Below are positions 36,253 through 46,108 of a stretch of DNA of 64,000 bases, piece by piece. This stretch comes from AP-15 sp963797115 (lineage in GTDB: Bacteria > Pseudomonadota > Alphaproteobacteria > ATCC43930 > CGMCC-115725). The stretch spans positions 2,108,001-2,172,000 of the forward strand of contig CAWCOH010000001.1 of NCBI GenBank assembly GCA_963797115.1, written 5' to 3'. How positions within the stretch are numbered: the first letter of the stretch is position 1; every line of letters begins with the position of its first letter. The translations under genes and the position numbers were made by a program. The notes under the pieces are model-generated. The model ran no database searches. It was not told the DNA's origin and saw nothing but the letters and a program-made list of their open reading frames with translations.

Positions 36253-38657
36253 TAGAACCTCGTGCCGAAACTAACCCGAAAGATCTGGGTTTTGTCGAAT
36301 GACTCTTTGCGGATCGGAACAGCAATGTCGAGTCGAATGGGACCGACCGGCGACTTCCACGACACACCCACTCCGGCGCTTGCCCGGATCGCCGCCGATT
36401 GCTCGACCATCGGCTGAATTCCTCCCGTCGCCGCCAATTGGCTCGGCGTAAGCACGATGTTCGTGGGTTCAATATGGTAAAGGGTACCGAAATCCGTGAA
36501 GACGCGTCCACTCACCCCGAGTTCCTTTGGTAGGCCCAATGGCACGCCCAAAGTGACCGACCCGAGATAATATTTTTGGCCGCCAAGAGCATCACTGCTC
36601 ACCGAATCGCGAGGTCCAACGCCGGCGCTCTGAAAGCCGCGCAGATTGTCGCCGCCTACGAAGAACCTATCCTGAATCAGCACATTCTGACCATTCCAGC
36701 CGAAGATATAGCCGGCCTCGGCGGTAAGGCTCAGCACCCATTCAGGCAGAACACTGTAATAATAGCCGGCACTTACCTTGTTGCGTACGTAATCCACACC
36801 AAATCCTATTCCGGCGAAATCATTCCCAAGAGAGGCATAATACCCATCCGTAGGATCGAGCCGGTTATCTCGTCGATCGTAGAGCAAAACCTGGCCAATT
36901 TCTGACGTTAGGTGTTGTCCTGCCTGCAGAACAATAAACAAAGAGGTGTTAGATTGAAGATCCGTAATATCATCCGAACGGGCCGTGTATTTGAGTGTTT
37001 GACGGAGATTTTCACTAATTTGGTAACCGGTGCGCAGTGCCCCACCATAGGAGAATTGCTGATAAGCGGGCGTTATGCCGGAAAAAAAATTCGCCGTGGG
37101 GCTGGTCTTAATTTCGAAGAGATCGATTCCAGCCGCAATGTTTTTGTCCAGGAAATACGGCTCCGTAAAGCTTAGATCTACCTGCTGAGAGCGCAGTGAA
37201 ACCACGCCACCAATCCGCAAGTCCTGTCCTCGGCCGAGGAAATTTCGCTCGCGGATGTTGACATCGGCGAGCGGACCGTCGGTGGTCGAGAAGCCAACAC
37301 CCAACGTTAGTTCCCCGGTCGACTGTTCCTCCACCTCCGCCGTGACGACGGTTTTGTCAGGTGCCGAACCTGGCGCATTCGTCACCTCTGCTTTTTTGAA
37401 GAATCCGAGGTTTTTGATGCGCTGTTGCGAGCGCTGCATCTTTGAGGTGTTGAAGGCATCGCCTTCGACCAGCTGGAACTCGCGGCGAACTACCTTATCG
37501 AGAGTACGCACGTTCCCAACGATGTCTATTCGCTCGACATAGACCTGGGGACCCTCCCGGACGTCGAAAGTTATGTCAACGGTGCGATCTTCACGATTGC
37601 GCGTAATATTCGGCTTTACCTCGACAAACGCATAGCCTCGGTTACCAAGTGTATCTGTCAACAGAGAGATCGATTTCTCGACGGCATCGGCATCGTACCA
37701 ATCGCCTGAATGGACGGTCAGCAACGGCAGCACTGCCTCGGGCGGCAAATCCTTTAGCGTTATGTTGACATCGATTTTGCCGAAGTGATAGCGCTCACCT
37801 TCGTCGAGCGTGAACGTGATGATGAAGCCGTCCCGATTCGGGGTCAGTTCGGCAACTGCCGATACCACGCGGAAATCGGCATACCCTTCTGTGAGGTAGA
37901 ATTTCCGTAGTAGCTCCCGGTCATAGGCCAACCGATCCGGATCATAGCTATCGTCAGTCGATAGAAATCGATACCAGCGATTCTCCTTCGTCTGGAGCAC
38001 CCCTCGCAGCTTGCTGTCACTGAACTTTCGGCTCCCGACAAAATTTATGCTCCTGACGCCGGTAAATTCGCCCTCATTGATTTCGAATACCAGGTCGACT
38101 CTATTCTCCGAGAGCTGGATCACCTTTGGTTCGACAGTCGCGCCGAACCGGCCGCGCCTCCGGTAGAGATCGAGGATGCGCTTTACATCGTTCTGCACTC
38201 GGGTCCGAGTGTAAACCACGCGCGGACGCAGTTGTATCTCGGCGTTGAGGTCCTTGTCATCGAGCTTGCGATTTCCCTCGAACGCAATGCGATTGATGAT
38301 CGGGTTCTCGACAACCTTAACCACCAGGGTGTTACCGACCCGACTAAGGTTGACGTCCGCAAACAGGCCGGTGGCAAACAACGCTTTGAGGGACTTGTCT
38401 ACGCGCTCGTCGTCCCACGGCTCCCCCGGCTGGATCAGCAGATAGGATCGAACGGTCTCAGGCTCGATCCGCTGAACTCCTTCGATGCGAATATCGTTGA
38501 TCGTCCCACCACCCATCTGCGCAAGAGAAGGACCACGCGTAGCGGTTTGAGCATCGACGCGGTGCGCTAAGAAAAGAGCAACAAGCACTACCGTGCAAAA
38601 CACGACCCCCAGCGCAGAGGCCCAACGGATACAATACACACCACCCCCACCCGACAT
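36252..38657 (-). CDS. bamA: outer membrane protein assembly factor BamA
   Basis: BamA (801 residues) inserts beta-barrel proteins in the outer membrane. After an N-terminal signal region (VVFCTVVLVALFLAHRVDA) come five POTRA domains, beginning NDIRIEGVQRIEPETVRSYL, and then a 16-strand barrel from about residue 440. The barrel contains the VRGF-like loop as NLRGF and ends RVSFGTRF with a terminal Phe. It lies between rseP and skp, the standard order. Confidence 0.96.
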   Translation of the reverse strand: MSGGGGVYCIRWASALGVVFCTVVLVALFLAHRVDAQTATRGPSLAQMGGGTINDIRIEGVQRIEPETVRSYLLIQPGEPWDDERVDKSLKALFATGLFADVNLSRVGNTLVVKVVENPIINRIAFEGNRKLDDKDLNAEIQLRPRVVYTRTRVQNDVKRILDLYRRRGRFGATVEPKVIQLSENRVDLVFEINEGEFTGVRSINFVGSRKFSDSKLRGVLQTKENRWYRFLSTDDSYDPDRLAYDRELLRKFYLTEGYADFRVVSAVAELTPNRDGFIITFTLDEGERYHFGKIDVNITLKDLPPEAVLPLLTVHSGDWYDADAVEKSISLLTDTLGNRGYAFVEVKPNITRNREDRTVDITFDVREGPQVYVERIDIVGNVRTLDKVVRREFQLVEGDAFNTSKMQRSQQRIKNLGFFKKAEVTNAPGSAPDKTVVTAEVEEQSTGELTLGVGFSTTDGPLADVNIRERNFLGRGQDLRIGGVVSLRSQQVDLSFTEPYFLDKNIAAGIDLFEIKTSPTANFFSGITPAYQQFSYGGALRTGYQISENLRQTLKYTARSDDITDLQSNTSLFIVLQAGQHLTSEIGQVLLYDRRDNRLDPTDGYYASLGNDFAGIGFGVDYVRNKVSAGYYYSVLPEWVLSLTAEAGYIFGWNGQNVLIQDRFFVGGDNLRGFQSAGVGPRDSVSSDALGGQKYYLGSVTLGVPLGLPKELGVSGRVFTDFGTLYHIEPTNIVLTPSQLAATGGIQPMVEQSAAIRASAGVGVSWKSPVGPIRLDIAVPIRKESFDKTQIFRVSFGTRF

Positions 38658-38686
38658 CGGTCCCCTGGATCTGCGATCGTCTCAGG

Positions 38687-39838
38687 TCACAACTTGAACC
38701 AACCCCTAATCCCGATATGGACAAGATCATTCCAGGTGGTGAAGACCATTAATGTGAGCACCAAGGCCAACCCGATTCGAAACCCGTATTCCTGCGCCTT
38801 TTGCCCCAGCGGCCTGCCGCAAATCGCCTCAGCGGCGTAGAATAAGAGGTGACCCCCGTCAAGGACGGGAACAGGAAACAGATTAATTAATCCAAGACTC
38901 ACCGAGAGGAGCGCCATAAACGTAAGTATTGGTGCAATCCCGCCGCGGGCGACTTCACCTGACATTTGTGCAATTCGCAGCGGACCGCCGAGTTCGTCTG
39001 TCGTACGGGTTCCTTTTACCATCTGCCACATTGCTTGCAGCGTCGAGGCCGACAGGTTCCAGGTTTCCCCGACAGCTTGGTAGAGCGCGGTTACCGGATC
39101 CCGTTTAATGTACTCCATCCCGCTGCGGGCGATGCCGAGCAAGCCAATCTCATAGCGATTGCCGAACCGGTCGGTTACTTCGGTTCGATTCGGGGTAACT
39201 CGCAGTGCTATCGTCCCGGCGTCCCGCTTGACGGCGATAGCCATCGTTACGCCCGGGTTCATGCGAACCGCCTGCTGGACATCCTCAAACCGCGCGACGC
39301 TCTGGCCGTCGATGCTGAGGATCACATCGCCTGCCCGAATCCCACCCTGCTCGGCCGCGCTCCCCGGCTGTACCTGTCCGACCTCGGCCGGTGTATAAGG
39401 TTGGCCGAAGGTCATGAACAAAACGGCCAGGACGACGATGGCGAACGCGAAATTCGCCGCCGGCCCGGCGGCGACAATCGCGGCCCGTTGGCCGAGCCTC
39501 TTGTAGTGAAACGAAACGTTCCGTTCGGTTTGGGCCAGCCGACCCAAGCCGGGAACGGGTTGGCCTGAACTCGCATCGCTATCGCCGAACATCTTGACGT
39601 AGCCGCCGAGCGGGATCGTGCTGAACTTCCATCGGGTCCCGGCACTGTCCCACCAGCCGAATAATTCCGGGCCAAATCCGATCGAAAAAACGTCGATCCG
39701 TACCCCGTTCCAGCGCGCGATCGCGTAATGACCGAACTCGTGGACGAAGACGAGGACGGTCAACACGATCAAGAACCAGAAAGTGGTCCAGAGAAAGTTA
39801 TAGAAGCCGCCCTGCAGGAGCGTATCGAGTATCGTCAT
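38687..39838 (-). CDS. rseP: RseP/RIP site-2 metalloprotease
   Basis: A 383-residue intramembrane zinc protease that cuts membrane-bound regulators. HEFGH at about residue 33 in the first helix is the zinc site, and LINLFPVPVLDGGHLLFY near the end supplies the third ligand. One PDZ domain (VGQVQPGSAAEQGGIRAGD) is visible, fewer than the two of E. coli RseP but usual in this class. It overlaps dxr by four bases (ATGA). Confidence 0.94.
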   Translation of the reverse strand: MTILDTLLQGGFYNFLWTTFWFLIVLTVLVFVHEFGHYAIARWNGVRIDVFSIGFGPELFGWWDSAGTRWKFSTIPLGGYVKMFGDSDASSGQPVPGLGRLAQTERNVSFHYKRLGQRAAIVAAGPAANFAFAIVVLAVLFMTFGQPYTPAEVGQVQPGSAAEQGGIRAGDVILSIDGQSVARFEDVQQAVRMNPGVTMAIAVKRDAGTIALRVTPNRTEVTDRFGNRYEIGLLGIARSGMEYIKRDPVTALYQAVGETWNLSASTLQAMWQMVKGTRTTDELGGPLRIAQMSGEVARGGIAPILTFMALLSVSLGLINLFPVPVLDGGHLLFYAAEAICGRPLGQKAQEYGFRIGLALVLTLMVFTTWNDLVHIGIRGWFKL

Positions 39839-41061
39839 TGCAAACCCATTGATGCGGCGACGCGTCGCGAAGCGTGAACACCTGTAAGCCGCGCGGCAAC
39901 TTCCCGCGCCGTTGTGTCGAAATTGTAGACGTCATCGAGGGATTCAAGTTCGCCCCCCGGCATGCTCTCTAAAGTACGTTCCACTGTTTCGACGATGTCG
40001 AGGAACCCGATGCGCCCCTCCAGAAAAGCATGCACGGCGGTCTCGTTCGCCGCGTTCAAGACGGTCGGGGACCCACCACCGCGCATCAGCGCCTCCCGGG
40101 CTACGCGCAGCGCGGGAAAGCGCTGTTCGTCTGGCAGCTCGAAGGTCAGGCGGCCAACCGCCGCCAGATCAAGCCGTTTTGCCGGCGTCTCGATGCGGTC
40201 GGGCCAAGCGAGCGCGTAGGCGATCGGCGTCCGCATGTCGGGCGATCCGAGTTGCGCGAGCACCGAGCCGTCCCGATACACTACCGCGCTGTGGACGATC
40301 GACTGAGGGTGCACGACGATGTCAATGCGCTCGAGCGAAAGTCGAAACAGGTGGTGCGCCTCGATCACTTCCAGCCCTTTGTTCATCATCGTCGCAGAAT
40401 CGACCGAGATCTTAGCCCCCATGCTCCAATTCGGGTGAGCAACCGCCTCTTGCGGCGTCACCTCGCGCATATCCTCGAATGTTCGCTCACGAAATGGCCC
40501 ACCGCTCGCGGTCAGGATGATCCGCTCGATCGTCTCGCTGTGGGCATGATCGAAGCACTGCCAGACAGCATTGTGCTCGCTGTCAACCGGCAGCAAAGTT
40601 GCGCCGCAGCGGCTTACTTCCTGCATAACCAGCGCGCCGGCGCAGACGAGCACCTCCTTGTTTGCCAGGGCGACAATGGCCCCGCGCCGGATTGCAGCCA
40701 ACGTCGGGCCCAGCCCCGCTGCACCGACGATCCCCGCCATCACCCAGTCGGCGGGGCGCCGCGCGGCTTCGACTAGTGCCTCGGCGCCTGACGCCGACTC
40801 GATACCGCTTCCCGCGAGCGCCGCCTTGAGTTCCCTATAATGGACAGGATCGCCAATCACGGCGAAGCGCGCGCGCAAAGCACGTGCTTGCTCGGCCAGA
40901 AGTGCAGGGTTTCGATTCGCGGTGAGCGCTTCCACCGCAAAGCCGTCGGGGTTGCGCAGCAGCAGATCGATCGTGTTCTGTCCGACCGATCCGGTCGAGC
41001 CGAGGATCGTGACGCGACGCGCTCCGTTGCTGCTCCGCCCGCCGCTGTGGAGCGCGTTCAT
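39835..41061 (-). CDS. dxr: 1-deoxy-D-xylulose 5-phosphate reductoisomerase
   Basis: Dxr (408 residues) makes 2-C-methyl-D-erythritol 4-phosphate in the non-mevalonate isoprenoid pathway, feeding UppS. It has the NADPH motif ILGSTGSVGQNT, ANKEVLVCAG, PVDSEHNAVWQC, ASGGPFRE, and the metal-binding HPNWSMGAKISVDSATMMNK. The ATG at 41061 overlaps the cdsA stop as ATGA; a GTG two codons earlier is less likely. Confidence 0.96.
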   Translation of the reverse strand: MNALHSGGRSSNGARRVTILGSTGSVGQNTIDLLLRNPDGFAVEALTANRNPALLAEQARALRARFAVIGDPVHYRELKAALAGSGIESASGAEALVEAARRPADWVMAGIVGAAGLGPTLAAIRRGAIVALANKEVLVCAGALVMQEVSRCGATLLPVDSEHNAVWQCFDHAHSETIERIILTASGGPFRERTFEDMREVTPQEAVAHPNWSMGAKISVDSATMMNKGLEVIEAHHLFRLSLERIDIVVHPQSIVHSAVVYRDGSVLAQLGSPDMRTPIAYALAWPDRIETPAKRLDLAAVGRLTFELPDEQRFPALRVAREALMRGGGSPTVLNAANETAVHAFLEGRIGFLDIVETVERTLESMPGGELESLDDVYNFDTTAREVAARLTGVHASRRVAASMGLQ

Positions 41062-41888
41062 TGCCACGTCAAAATGCTTCGGCCGTCGATCAAGGTCAGC
41101 AGGGCGACCACCGGAACCACAGCGAGCAAACCGTCGAGCCGGTCAAGAAGTCCGCCGTGACCAGGAATAAGGCCACTTGTATCCTTCACACCGAACCTGC
41201 GCTTGGCTAGGGACTCGGCAAGATCGCCGAACTGCTCGACAACCGCAAGGCCTGCGCTGATCAGGATCACGGGCAGAGCCGGAAAAATCCCGAGACACGC
41301 CGCGGTAACCCACCCGGTCAGCGCCGCACAGACCATGCCGCCGGCGAGGCCGGCCCAGGTTTTTCCCGGGCTCCAAGATGGCGCCAGACGCGGGCCGCCG
41401 AGCGTCCGGCCGATTGCATAGGCGCCGACATCGGTGGTCCAAACGACGGCTAGGACCCAGAGGAGGGTCGCTCGACCGACCGCATCTTCGCGCGCCAACC
41501 ACAGCAGACAGACACAAGGAAGCGCTACCCAAAGCGCGCCGAGTGCCGTCCATTGCGGACTGGAATCGGCGTGCTTTCGCGCAGTCCAGAACACCCCCGC
41601 CGCCCCGATCACGGCAGCCGCGATCGCAAGCCCGGTCCCCAGCAGCGCCGCGGTCGCGACCACTGCAAGGACGACACCGACGAGGACAACCCCGGTTTCA
41701 TCAAAGTGGCCCTGGCGGCACAGCCGACCCCACTCCCAGGCCATCACGGCTGCGGCGATCCCCGTCAGCAGGGGCAACCAGGGCGATCCGAACCAAATCG
41801 CCGCAATCGGCAGTGGCCCGAGCACAATTGCCGATTGAATACGCAACGGCAAACGATCTGGCTTAGCGAGAGCCAACCGACGCTCCAT
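41058..41888 (-). CDS. cdsA: phosphatidate cytidylyltransferase
   Basis: CdsA (276 residues) makes CDP-diacylglycerol for phospholipid synthesis. It has about seven membrane helices and a C-terminal signature region (RFGVKDTSGLIPGHGGLLDRLDGL). TTDVGAYAIGRTLGG and SPGKTWAGLAGG are also conserved. The start is uncertain: ATG 41888 (MERRLALAKPD) overlaps uppS by 26 bases, and an upstream in-frame start would overlap more. Confidence 0.93.
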   Translation of the reverse strand: MERRLALAKPDRLPLRIQSAIVLGPLPIAAIWFGSPWLPLLTGIAAAVMAWEWGRLCRQGHFDETGVVLVGVVLAVVATAALLGTGLAIAAAVIGAAGVFWTARKHADSSPQWTALGALWVALPCVCLLWLAREDAVGRATLLWVLAVVWTTDVGAYAIGRTLGGPRLAPSWSPGKTWAGLAGGMVCAALTGWVTAACLGIFPALPVILISAGLAVVEQFGDLAESLAKRRFGVKDTSGLIPGHGGLLDRLDGLLAVVPVVALLTLIDGRSILTWQ

Positions 41889-42606
41889 ACCGTCGTTCTC
41901 GGCCACAGTAATCGGCGATCGCCTGTTCGAGATCATTCCTGGAGAAATCAGGCCACAGAGTCTTCGTAAAGACTAACTCCGAGTAGGCGCACTGCCAAAG
42001 GAGAAAGTTGCTGATACGCTGCTCCCCGCTGGTGCGAATTAGCAGGTCCGGGTCCGGAATATTTGCGGTAAATAGATGCCTTGCTAGGCAATCCTCGTCG
42101 ACATCTTCGGCAGCCAGGCTTCCGCGCGCCACTTCAGCTGCGATTGCCTGAACGGCCGCAACGATTTCAGCGCGCCCGCCATAGGACAATGCGATTGTGA
42201 GAGTGATGTGGCAATTCTCCCGCGTCATGGATTCCGCGCCCGCGATCATGTCGACAATGTCTGGGGCGAGACGAGTGAGTTGCCCGATTACCTTTAAGCG
42301 AACGCCGTTGCGCTGCAATTCCGCGATCTCACCACGGAGATAATGGCGCAACAGCACCATCAGATCCTGTACTTCCGCGGAAGGGCGATTCCAATTTTCC
42401 GATGAAAATCCGAAGAGCGTCAGATAGGGGATGCCCAGTTCACCCGCAGCAGTGACGGTGCGCCTGACCGCCTCCGCTCCGCTCCGATGACCGGCAATAC
42501 GCGGCAGGCCGCGCGCCTTTGCCCAGCGACCGTTGCCGTCCATGATAATTGCAATGTGTCGTGGCAGCGCCCTCGGCCCCGGTGCGGTGTTCCTCAAATC
42601 GGTCAT
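41863..42606 (-). CDS. uppS: undecaprenyl diphosphate synthase
   Basis: UppS (247 residues) makes the C55 lipid carrier for peptidoglycan and O-antigen from farnesyl and isopentenyl diphosphate. It has HIAIIMDGNGRWAKARG with the catalytic Asp, GHRSGAEAVR, LTLFGFSSENWNRP, and DLLIRTSGEQRISNFLLWQ near the end. The start abuts the frr stop. Confidence 0.97.
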   Translation of the reverse strand: MTDLRNTAPGPRALPRHIAIIMDGNGRWAKARGLPRIAGHRSGAEAVRRTVTAAGELGIPYLTLFGFSSENWNRPSAEVQDLMVLLRHYLRGEIAELQRNGVRLKVIGQLTRLAPDIVDMIAGAESMTRENCHITLTIALSYGGRAEIVAAVQAIAAEVARGSLAAEDVDEDCLARHLFTANIPDPDLLIRTSGEQRISNFLLWQCAYSELVFTKTLWPDFSRNDLEQAIADYCGRERRYGASVGSR

Positions 42607-43166
42607 CAGACCTGCAAGATCTCTTTGTCCTTTTGCGCCAGCGCGTCGTCTATGCGCTTAACGTATTCGTCGGTGAGATGCTGGACATCGCGCTGCAGCT
42701 TGCGGTGGTCGTCCTGCGAAATCTCACTCTCCTTTTCGAGCCGGCGCAGCGCCTCGATACCATCGCGCCGGACATTGCGGACAGATACCTTCGCGTCTTC
42801 GGCGTATTTGGCAGCGACGCGGGTAAGATTGCGGCGCCGTTCCTCGTTCAAGTCGGGAATCGGAACACGAATTACCTGGCCCTCAGTCTGCGGGTTGAGG
42901 TCGAGCCCCGACTCGCGAATGGCCTTGTCAACCGCCTTCACCACGCCGCGATCCCATACCTGCACGGTGATCAGGCGTGGCTCGGGAACATTGACGCTGG
43001 CCACCTGATTGAGCGGCACGGTGTTGCCATAGGCCGGAACCATAATTGGCTCGAGGAGGCTCACCGAGGCACGACCGGTTCTCAATCCTGTAAATTCCTT
43101 GCGCAACACCTCGATCGCGCCATCCATGCGGCGCCGCAGATCCGTCAGCAATGAGTTTTCCAGCAT
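42606..43166 (-). CDS. frr: ribosome recycling factor
   Basis: Frr (186 residues) splits post-termination ribosomes with EF-G. It begins MLENSLLTDLRRRMDGAIE, has the RTGRAS motif and PIPDLNEERRRNLTR, and ends in a three-helix bundle. GGAAGG seven bases before ATG 43166 decides the start; the longer upstream frame overlaps pyrH. Confidence 0.97.
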   Translation of the reverse strand: MLENSLLTDLRRRMDGAIEVLRKEFTGLRTGRASVSLLEPIMVPAYGNTVPLNQVASVNVPEPRLITVQVWDRGVVKAVDKAIRESGLDLNPQTEGQVIRVPIPDLNEERRRNLTRVAAKYAEDAKVSVRNVRRDGIEALRRLEKESEISQDDHRKLQRDVQHLTDEYVKRIDDALAQKDKEILQV

Positions 43167-43188
43167 GGCCTTCCTTCCCTGTTGCCGC

Positions 43189-43914
43189 CTAATCTGGTTC
43201 CCTGATGATCGTATACCGCCCACGCCCGCGAAGAACCTCGGCAAACCCGCCGCTTTCAAACAACGAAAACACCAGGATCGGTATGCGATTCTCACGTGCC
43301 AGCGAAACCGCGGAGGCGTCCATCACCTGCAAGTCACGCGACAAAACATCGAGATAACTGAGCCGGTCAAAGCGGACCGCACTCGGCACCTTGTTCGGGT
43401 CGGCATCGTATACGCCGTCGACTTTCGTCGCCTTCAGGAGCGCATCGCATCCCATCTCGGAGGCCCGGAGTGCCGCGGCTGTATCCGTCGTGAAGAATGG
43501 GTTCCCGGTCCCGGCCGCGAAGATCACCACACGCCCTTTTTCGAGATGGCGCAGCGCCCGGCGACGAATATAAGGTTCGCAGATCGCCTGCATAGAGATC
43601 GCGGACTGGACGCGGGTCGTCACCCCGCGCTGTTCGAGCACGTTCTGCACAGCGATGGAATTAATCACCGTGGCCAGCATGCCCATATAGTCGCCCGACG
43701 AGCGCTCCATCCCGATCGCACTACCCGAGATGCCACGGAAGATGTTGCCGCCGCCGATCACCAGGCACAGCTCGACGCCAAGCGCGTGCACCGGCGCGAT
43801 TTCGTCCGCCATGCGCGCGAGCATCGCAGGGTCGAGGCCATATTCCCGCGCGCCCATGAGCGCCTCGCCGGAGACCTTCAACAGGACACGGCGGTATCTG
43901 AGATCGGCTGACAT
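43189..43914 (-). CDS. pyrH: uridylate kinase
   Basis: PyrH (241 residues) phosphorylates UMP. It has LKVSGEALMG, IGGGNIFRG, GNPFFTTDTAAALRA and KATKVDGVYDADP of the amino-acid-kinase fold. MSADLRYRRVLLKVSG at 43914 is the family-like start; codons before it are not conserved. About 170 bases without a gene separate it from tsf. Confidence 0.97.
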   Translation of the reverse strand: MSADLRYRRVLLKVSGEALMGAREYGLDPAMLARMADEIAPVHALGVELCLVIGGGNIFRGISGSAIGMERSSGDYMGMLATVINSIAVQNVLEQRGVTTRVQSAISMQAICEPYIRRRALRHLEKGRVVIFAAGTGNPFFTTDTAAALRASEMGCDALLKATKVDGVYDADPNKVPSAVRFDRLSYLDVLSRDLQVMDASAVSLARENRIPILVFSLFESGGFAEVLRGRGRYTIIREPD

Positions 43915-44082
43915 GAGGCCTACGCTGATCCGTTCAGACGATCCCGTTTCGCGATAGGCCAAGGATACACTAAAAGGACTTTTTCGCAGCCTCTTTCGAC
44001 CGTCGCTCGCCTCCTGGGGTCACGTCCGACTTTCAGAGACCGCCAGAGGCCAACGCTGCCTGCCGAAGATCGGTGCGGTGCC

Positions 44083-45009
44083 TCAGCTCTTGAGCTGAGC
44101 GGCCACCTCCGCGGCAAAATCGGGACGATGGCGGTCAATTCCCTCGCCGAGGGCAAAGCGTGCGAACCCGGCGACGCGAATCGGCGTCCCGGCTGCCTTT
44201 GCCGCCCCCTCGACGACATCGGAGATCCGGGTCTTCTGGTCGACGACGAAGATTTGCTCAAGCAATACGGCTTCCTCGTAAAACTTGCGCAACCGTCCGT
44301 CGACCATTTTCTCCACAATGCCTTCGGGCCTCCCGCTCGCACGCGCCTGCTCAAGCAAGACCCCGCGTTCGCGGTCAAGCGCGGATTGCGGTACCGAGGC
44401 GATGTCGAGATACAGCGGGCTCGCCGCTGCGATATGCATGGCCAGCTGCTTGCCGAGGCCGGCCAGCTGATCGGCGCCGGCATGCGAAGCCAGTGCCACG
44501 ATGACGCCGATCCTGCCAATTCCGGGTCCGAGCGCATTATGAATGTAAGAGAAGACGCCGCCTTCTTGGACCGCCAACCGCTGTAGCCGGCGCAATACCA
44601 AATTCTCTCCGATGGTCGCGACCAGATGTGTCAGTTGGGCCTCGACTGTTCGACCCGCACTCAGGAGAACAGCCTCTTTGAGCGTTGCCATCTCGCCATC
44701 GCCGTCGAGCGCGAGTTCGCCGACACCCGTGACGAAAGCCTGAAATTCCTTATTCCGCGCGACGAAGTCGGTCTCGGAATTGACTTCCACGACCGTGCCG
44801 ACCGGGCCGCGCGTCGCCACCCCGATCAGCCCTTCGGCAGCCACGCGCCCAGCCTTGTTGGCGGCCGCTGCCAAACCCTTCTTCCTCAGCCAGTCGACGG
44901 CGGCCTCTATATCTCCGGCGCTGTCGCCCAGAGCCCTCTTGCAATCCATCATCCCCGCGCCGGTCCTTTCGCGCAACTCCTTGACCAGCGCCGCGGTTAC
45001 CTCCGCCAT
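44083..45009 (-). CDS. tsf: elongation factor Ts
   Basis: EF-Ts (308 residues) recycles GDP from EF-Tu. It has LVKELRERTGAGMMDCKRAL, the nucleotide-exchange motif ETDFVARNKEF, and the duplicated core. Its start lies 15 bases beyond the rpsB stop, the standard rpsB-tsf pair. Confidence 0.97.
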   Translation of the reverse strand: MAEVTAALVKELRERTGAGMMDCKRALGDSAGDIEAAVDWLRKKGLAAAANKAGRVAAEGLIGVATRGPVGTVVEVNSETDFVARNKEFQAFVTGVGELALDGDGEMATLKEAVLLSAGRTVEAQLTHLVATIGENLVLRRLQRLAVQEGGVFSYIHNALGPGIGRIGVIVALASHAGADQLAGLGKQLAMHIAAASPLYLDIASVPQSALDRERGVLLEQARASGRPEGIVEKMVDGRLRKFYEEAVLLEQIFVVDQKTRISDVVEGAAKAAGTPIRVAGFARFALGEGIDRHRPDFAAEVAAQLKS

Positions 45010-45024
45010 TGTTCTTGCTCCCGT

Positions 45025-45861
45025 CTATGCGCCGTCGGCCGCAGTTGCCTCTGCCTCACTCGGCAGCACGCCCACGAGCCCGCTGTCCATTTCGTCCTCA
45101 CCGCTGGTCTGTTCCCCAAAGTTCATCTCGGGGACATCTGCGCGGGCACCGACGTCGACCCCGGAAGCCGCGAGTTCGGCCTGCAATCCGTCGAGCACCG
45201 CGCCGGACACCAGATCACAATAGAGCTGGATCGCCCGCATCGCATCGTCGTTTCCCGGGATCGGGTAAGCGATGCCGTCGGGTGATGAATTCGAGTCGAG
45301 GATCGCCACGACCGGGATGCGAAGCGTATTTGCCTCGGCGACGGCGATGGCTTCTTTGTTGGTATCGATGACGAAAAGAATGTCGGGCAGCCCTCCCATT
45401 TCCTTGATGCCGCCGAGCGCCCGTTCCAGCTTGTCGCGGCTGCGCGTCAACTCCAGCAACTCGCGCTTGGTCAGCCCGCTCTGATCCTGGGCGATCCGCT
45501 CTTCGAGCTCGCGGAGCCGCCGGATCGAGCCCGAAATGGTCTTGAAGTTGGTCAGCATCCCGCCGAGCCATCGGTAGTTCACGTGATACTGGCCGCACCG
45601 TTTGGCAGCCTCGGCGACCGGCTCCTGCGCTTGGCGCTTGGTGCCGACCAGCAGGACACGACCGCCGGCGGCCACCACATCGCGGATCGCCTGCAGCCCT
45701 TGGTGCAGCATCGGCTCGGTTTGTTCAAGGTCGATGACGTGAATCCCATTACGGACGCCGAACAGGTAGGGCGACATCTTGGGGTTCCATCGACGGGTGT
45801 GGTGTCCGAAATGAACGCCGGCCTCGAGGAGCTGGCGCATTGAGGCAGATGGTATCGGCAT
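45025..45861 (-). CDS. rpsB: 30S ribosomal protein uS2
   Basis: uS2 (278 residues) has LLEAGVHFGHHTRRWNPKM, NGIHVIDLEQT, GTKRQAQEPV, YRWLGGMLTNF and VIDTNKEAIAVAEA. It carries an acidic C-terminal extension (GEDEMDSGLVGVLPSEAEA), common in alphaproteobacteria. It is the first gene of the long minus-strand run ending at lpxB-gloA. Confidence 0.97.
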   Translation of the reverse strand: MPIPSASMRQLLEAGVHFGHHTRRWNPKMSPYLFGVRNGIHVIDLEQTEPMLHQGLQAIRDVVAAGGRVLLVGTKRQAQEPVAEAAKRCGQYHVNYRWLGGMLTNFKTISGSIRRLRELEERIAQDQSGLTKRELLELTRSRDKLERALGGIKEMGGLPDILFVIDTNKEAIAVAEANTLRIPVVAILDSNSSPDGIAYPIPGNDDAMRAIQLYCDLVSGAVLDGLQAELAASGVDVGARADVPEMNFGEQTSGEDEMDSGLVGVLPSEAEATAADGA

Positions 45862-46108
45862 CGTCGGTCCTTTCTCCGGTTAAGCCGCCGCAGGGAACAC
45901 CAGCGCCCCGTCAGTCGCGGAAGCAGCCGGCACCGGAGCAGTCGTCGTAGCTGTACGGCGACCGCGGCCCTGCGTGAGTAATGTTGGATTACTTACGGTG
46001 CCTCGGACCTATTAGCAACCCGGTAAAGGGCAATTCACTAACCTGCTCCTTGCGTGTCTCGATAACGGATGTCACCTCCGCTATCAGAGCAAGCGAGGTG
46101 GGCGTTCT
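45862..46108. other. rpsB leader / divergent intergenic region
   Basis: This region holds the promoters for rpsB (minus) and the protease-like gene (plus). A small inverted repeat, AGTAAT-N5-ATTACT, lies near 45976-45992. I could not place clear -35/-10 boxes or a recognised S2 leader structure. Confidence 0.4.
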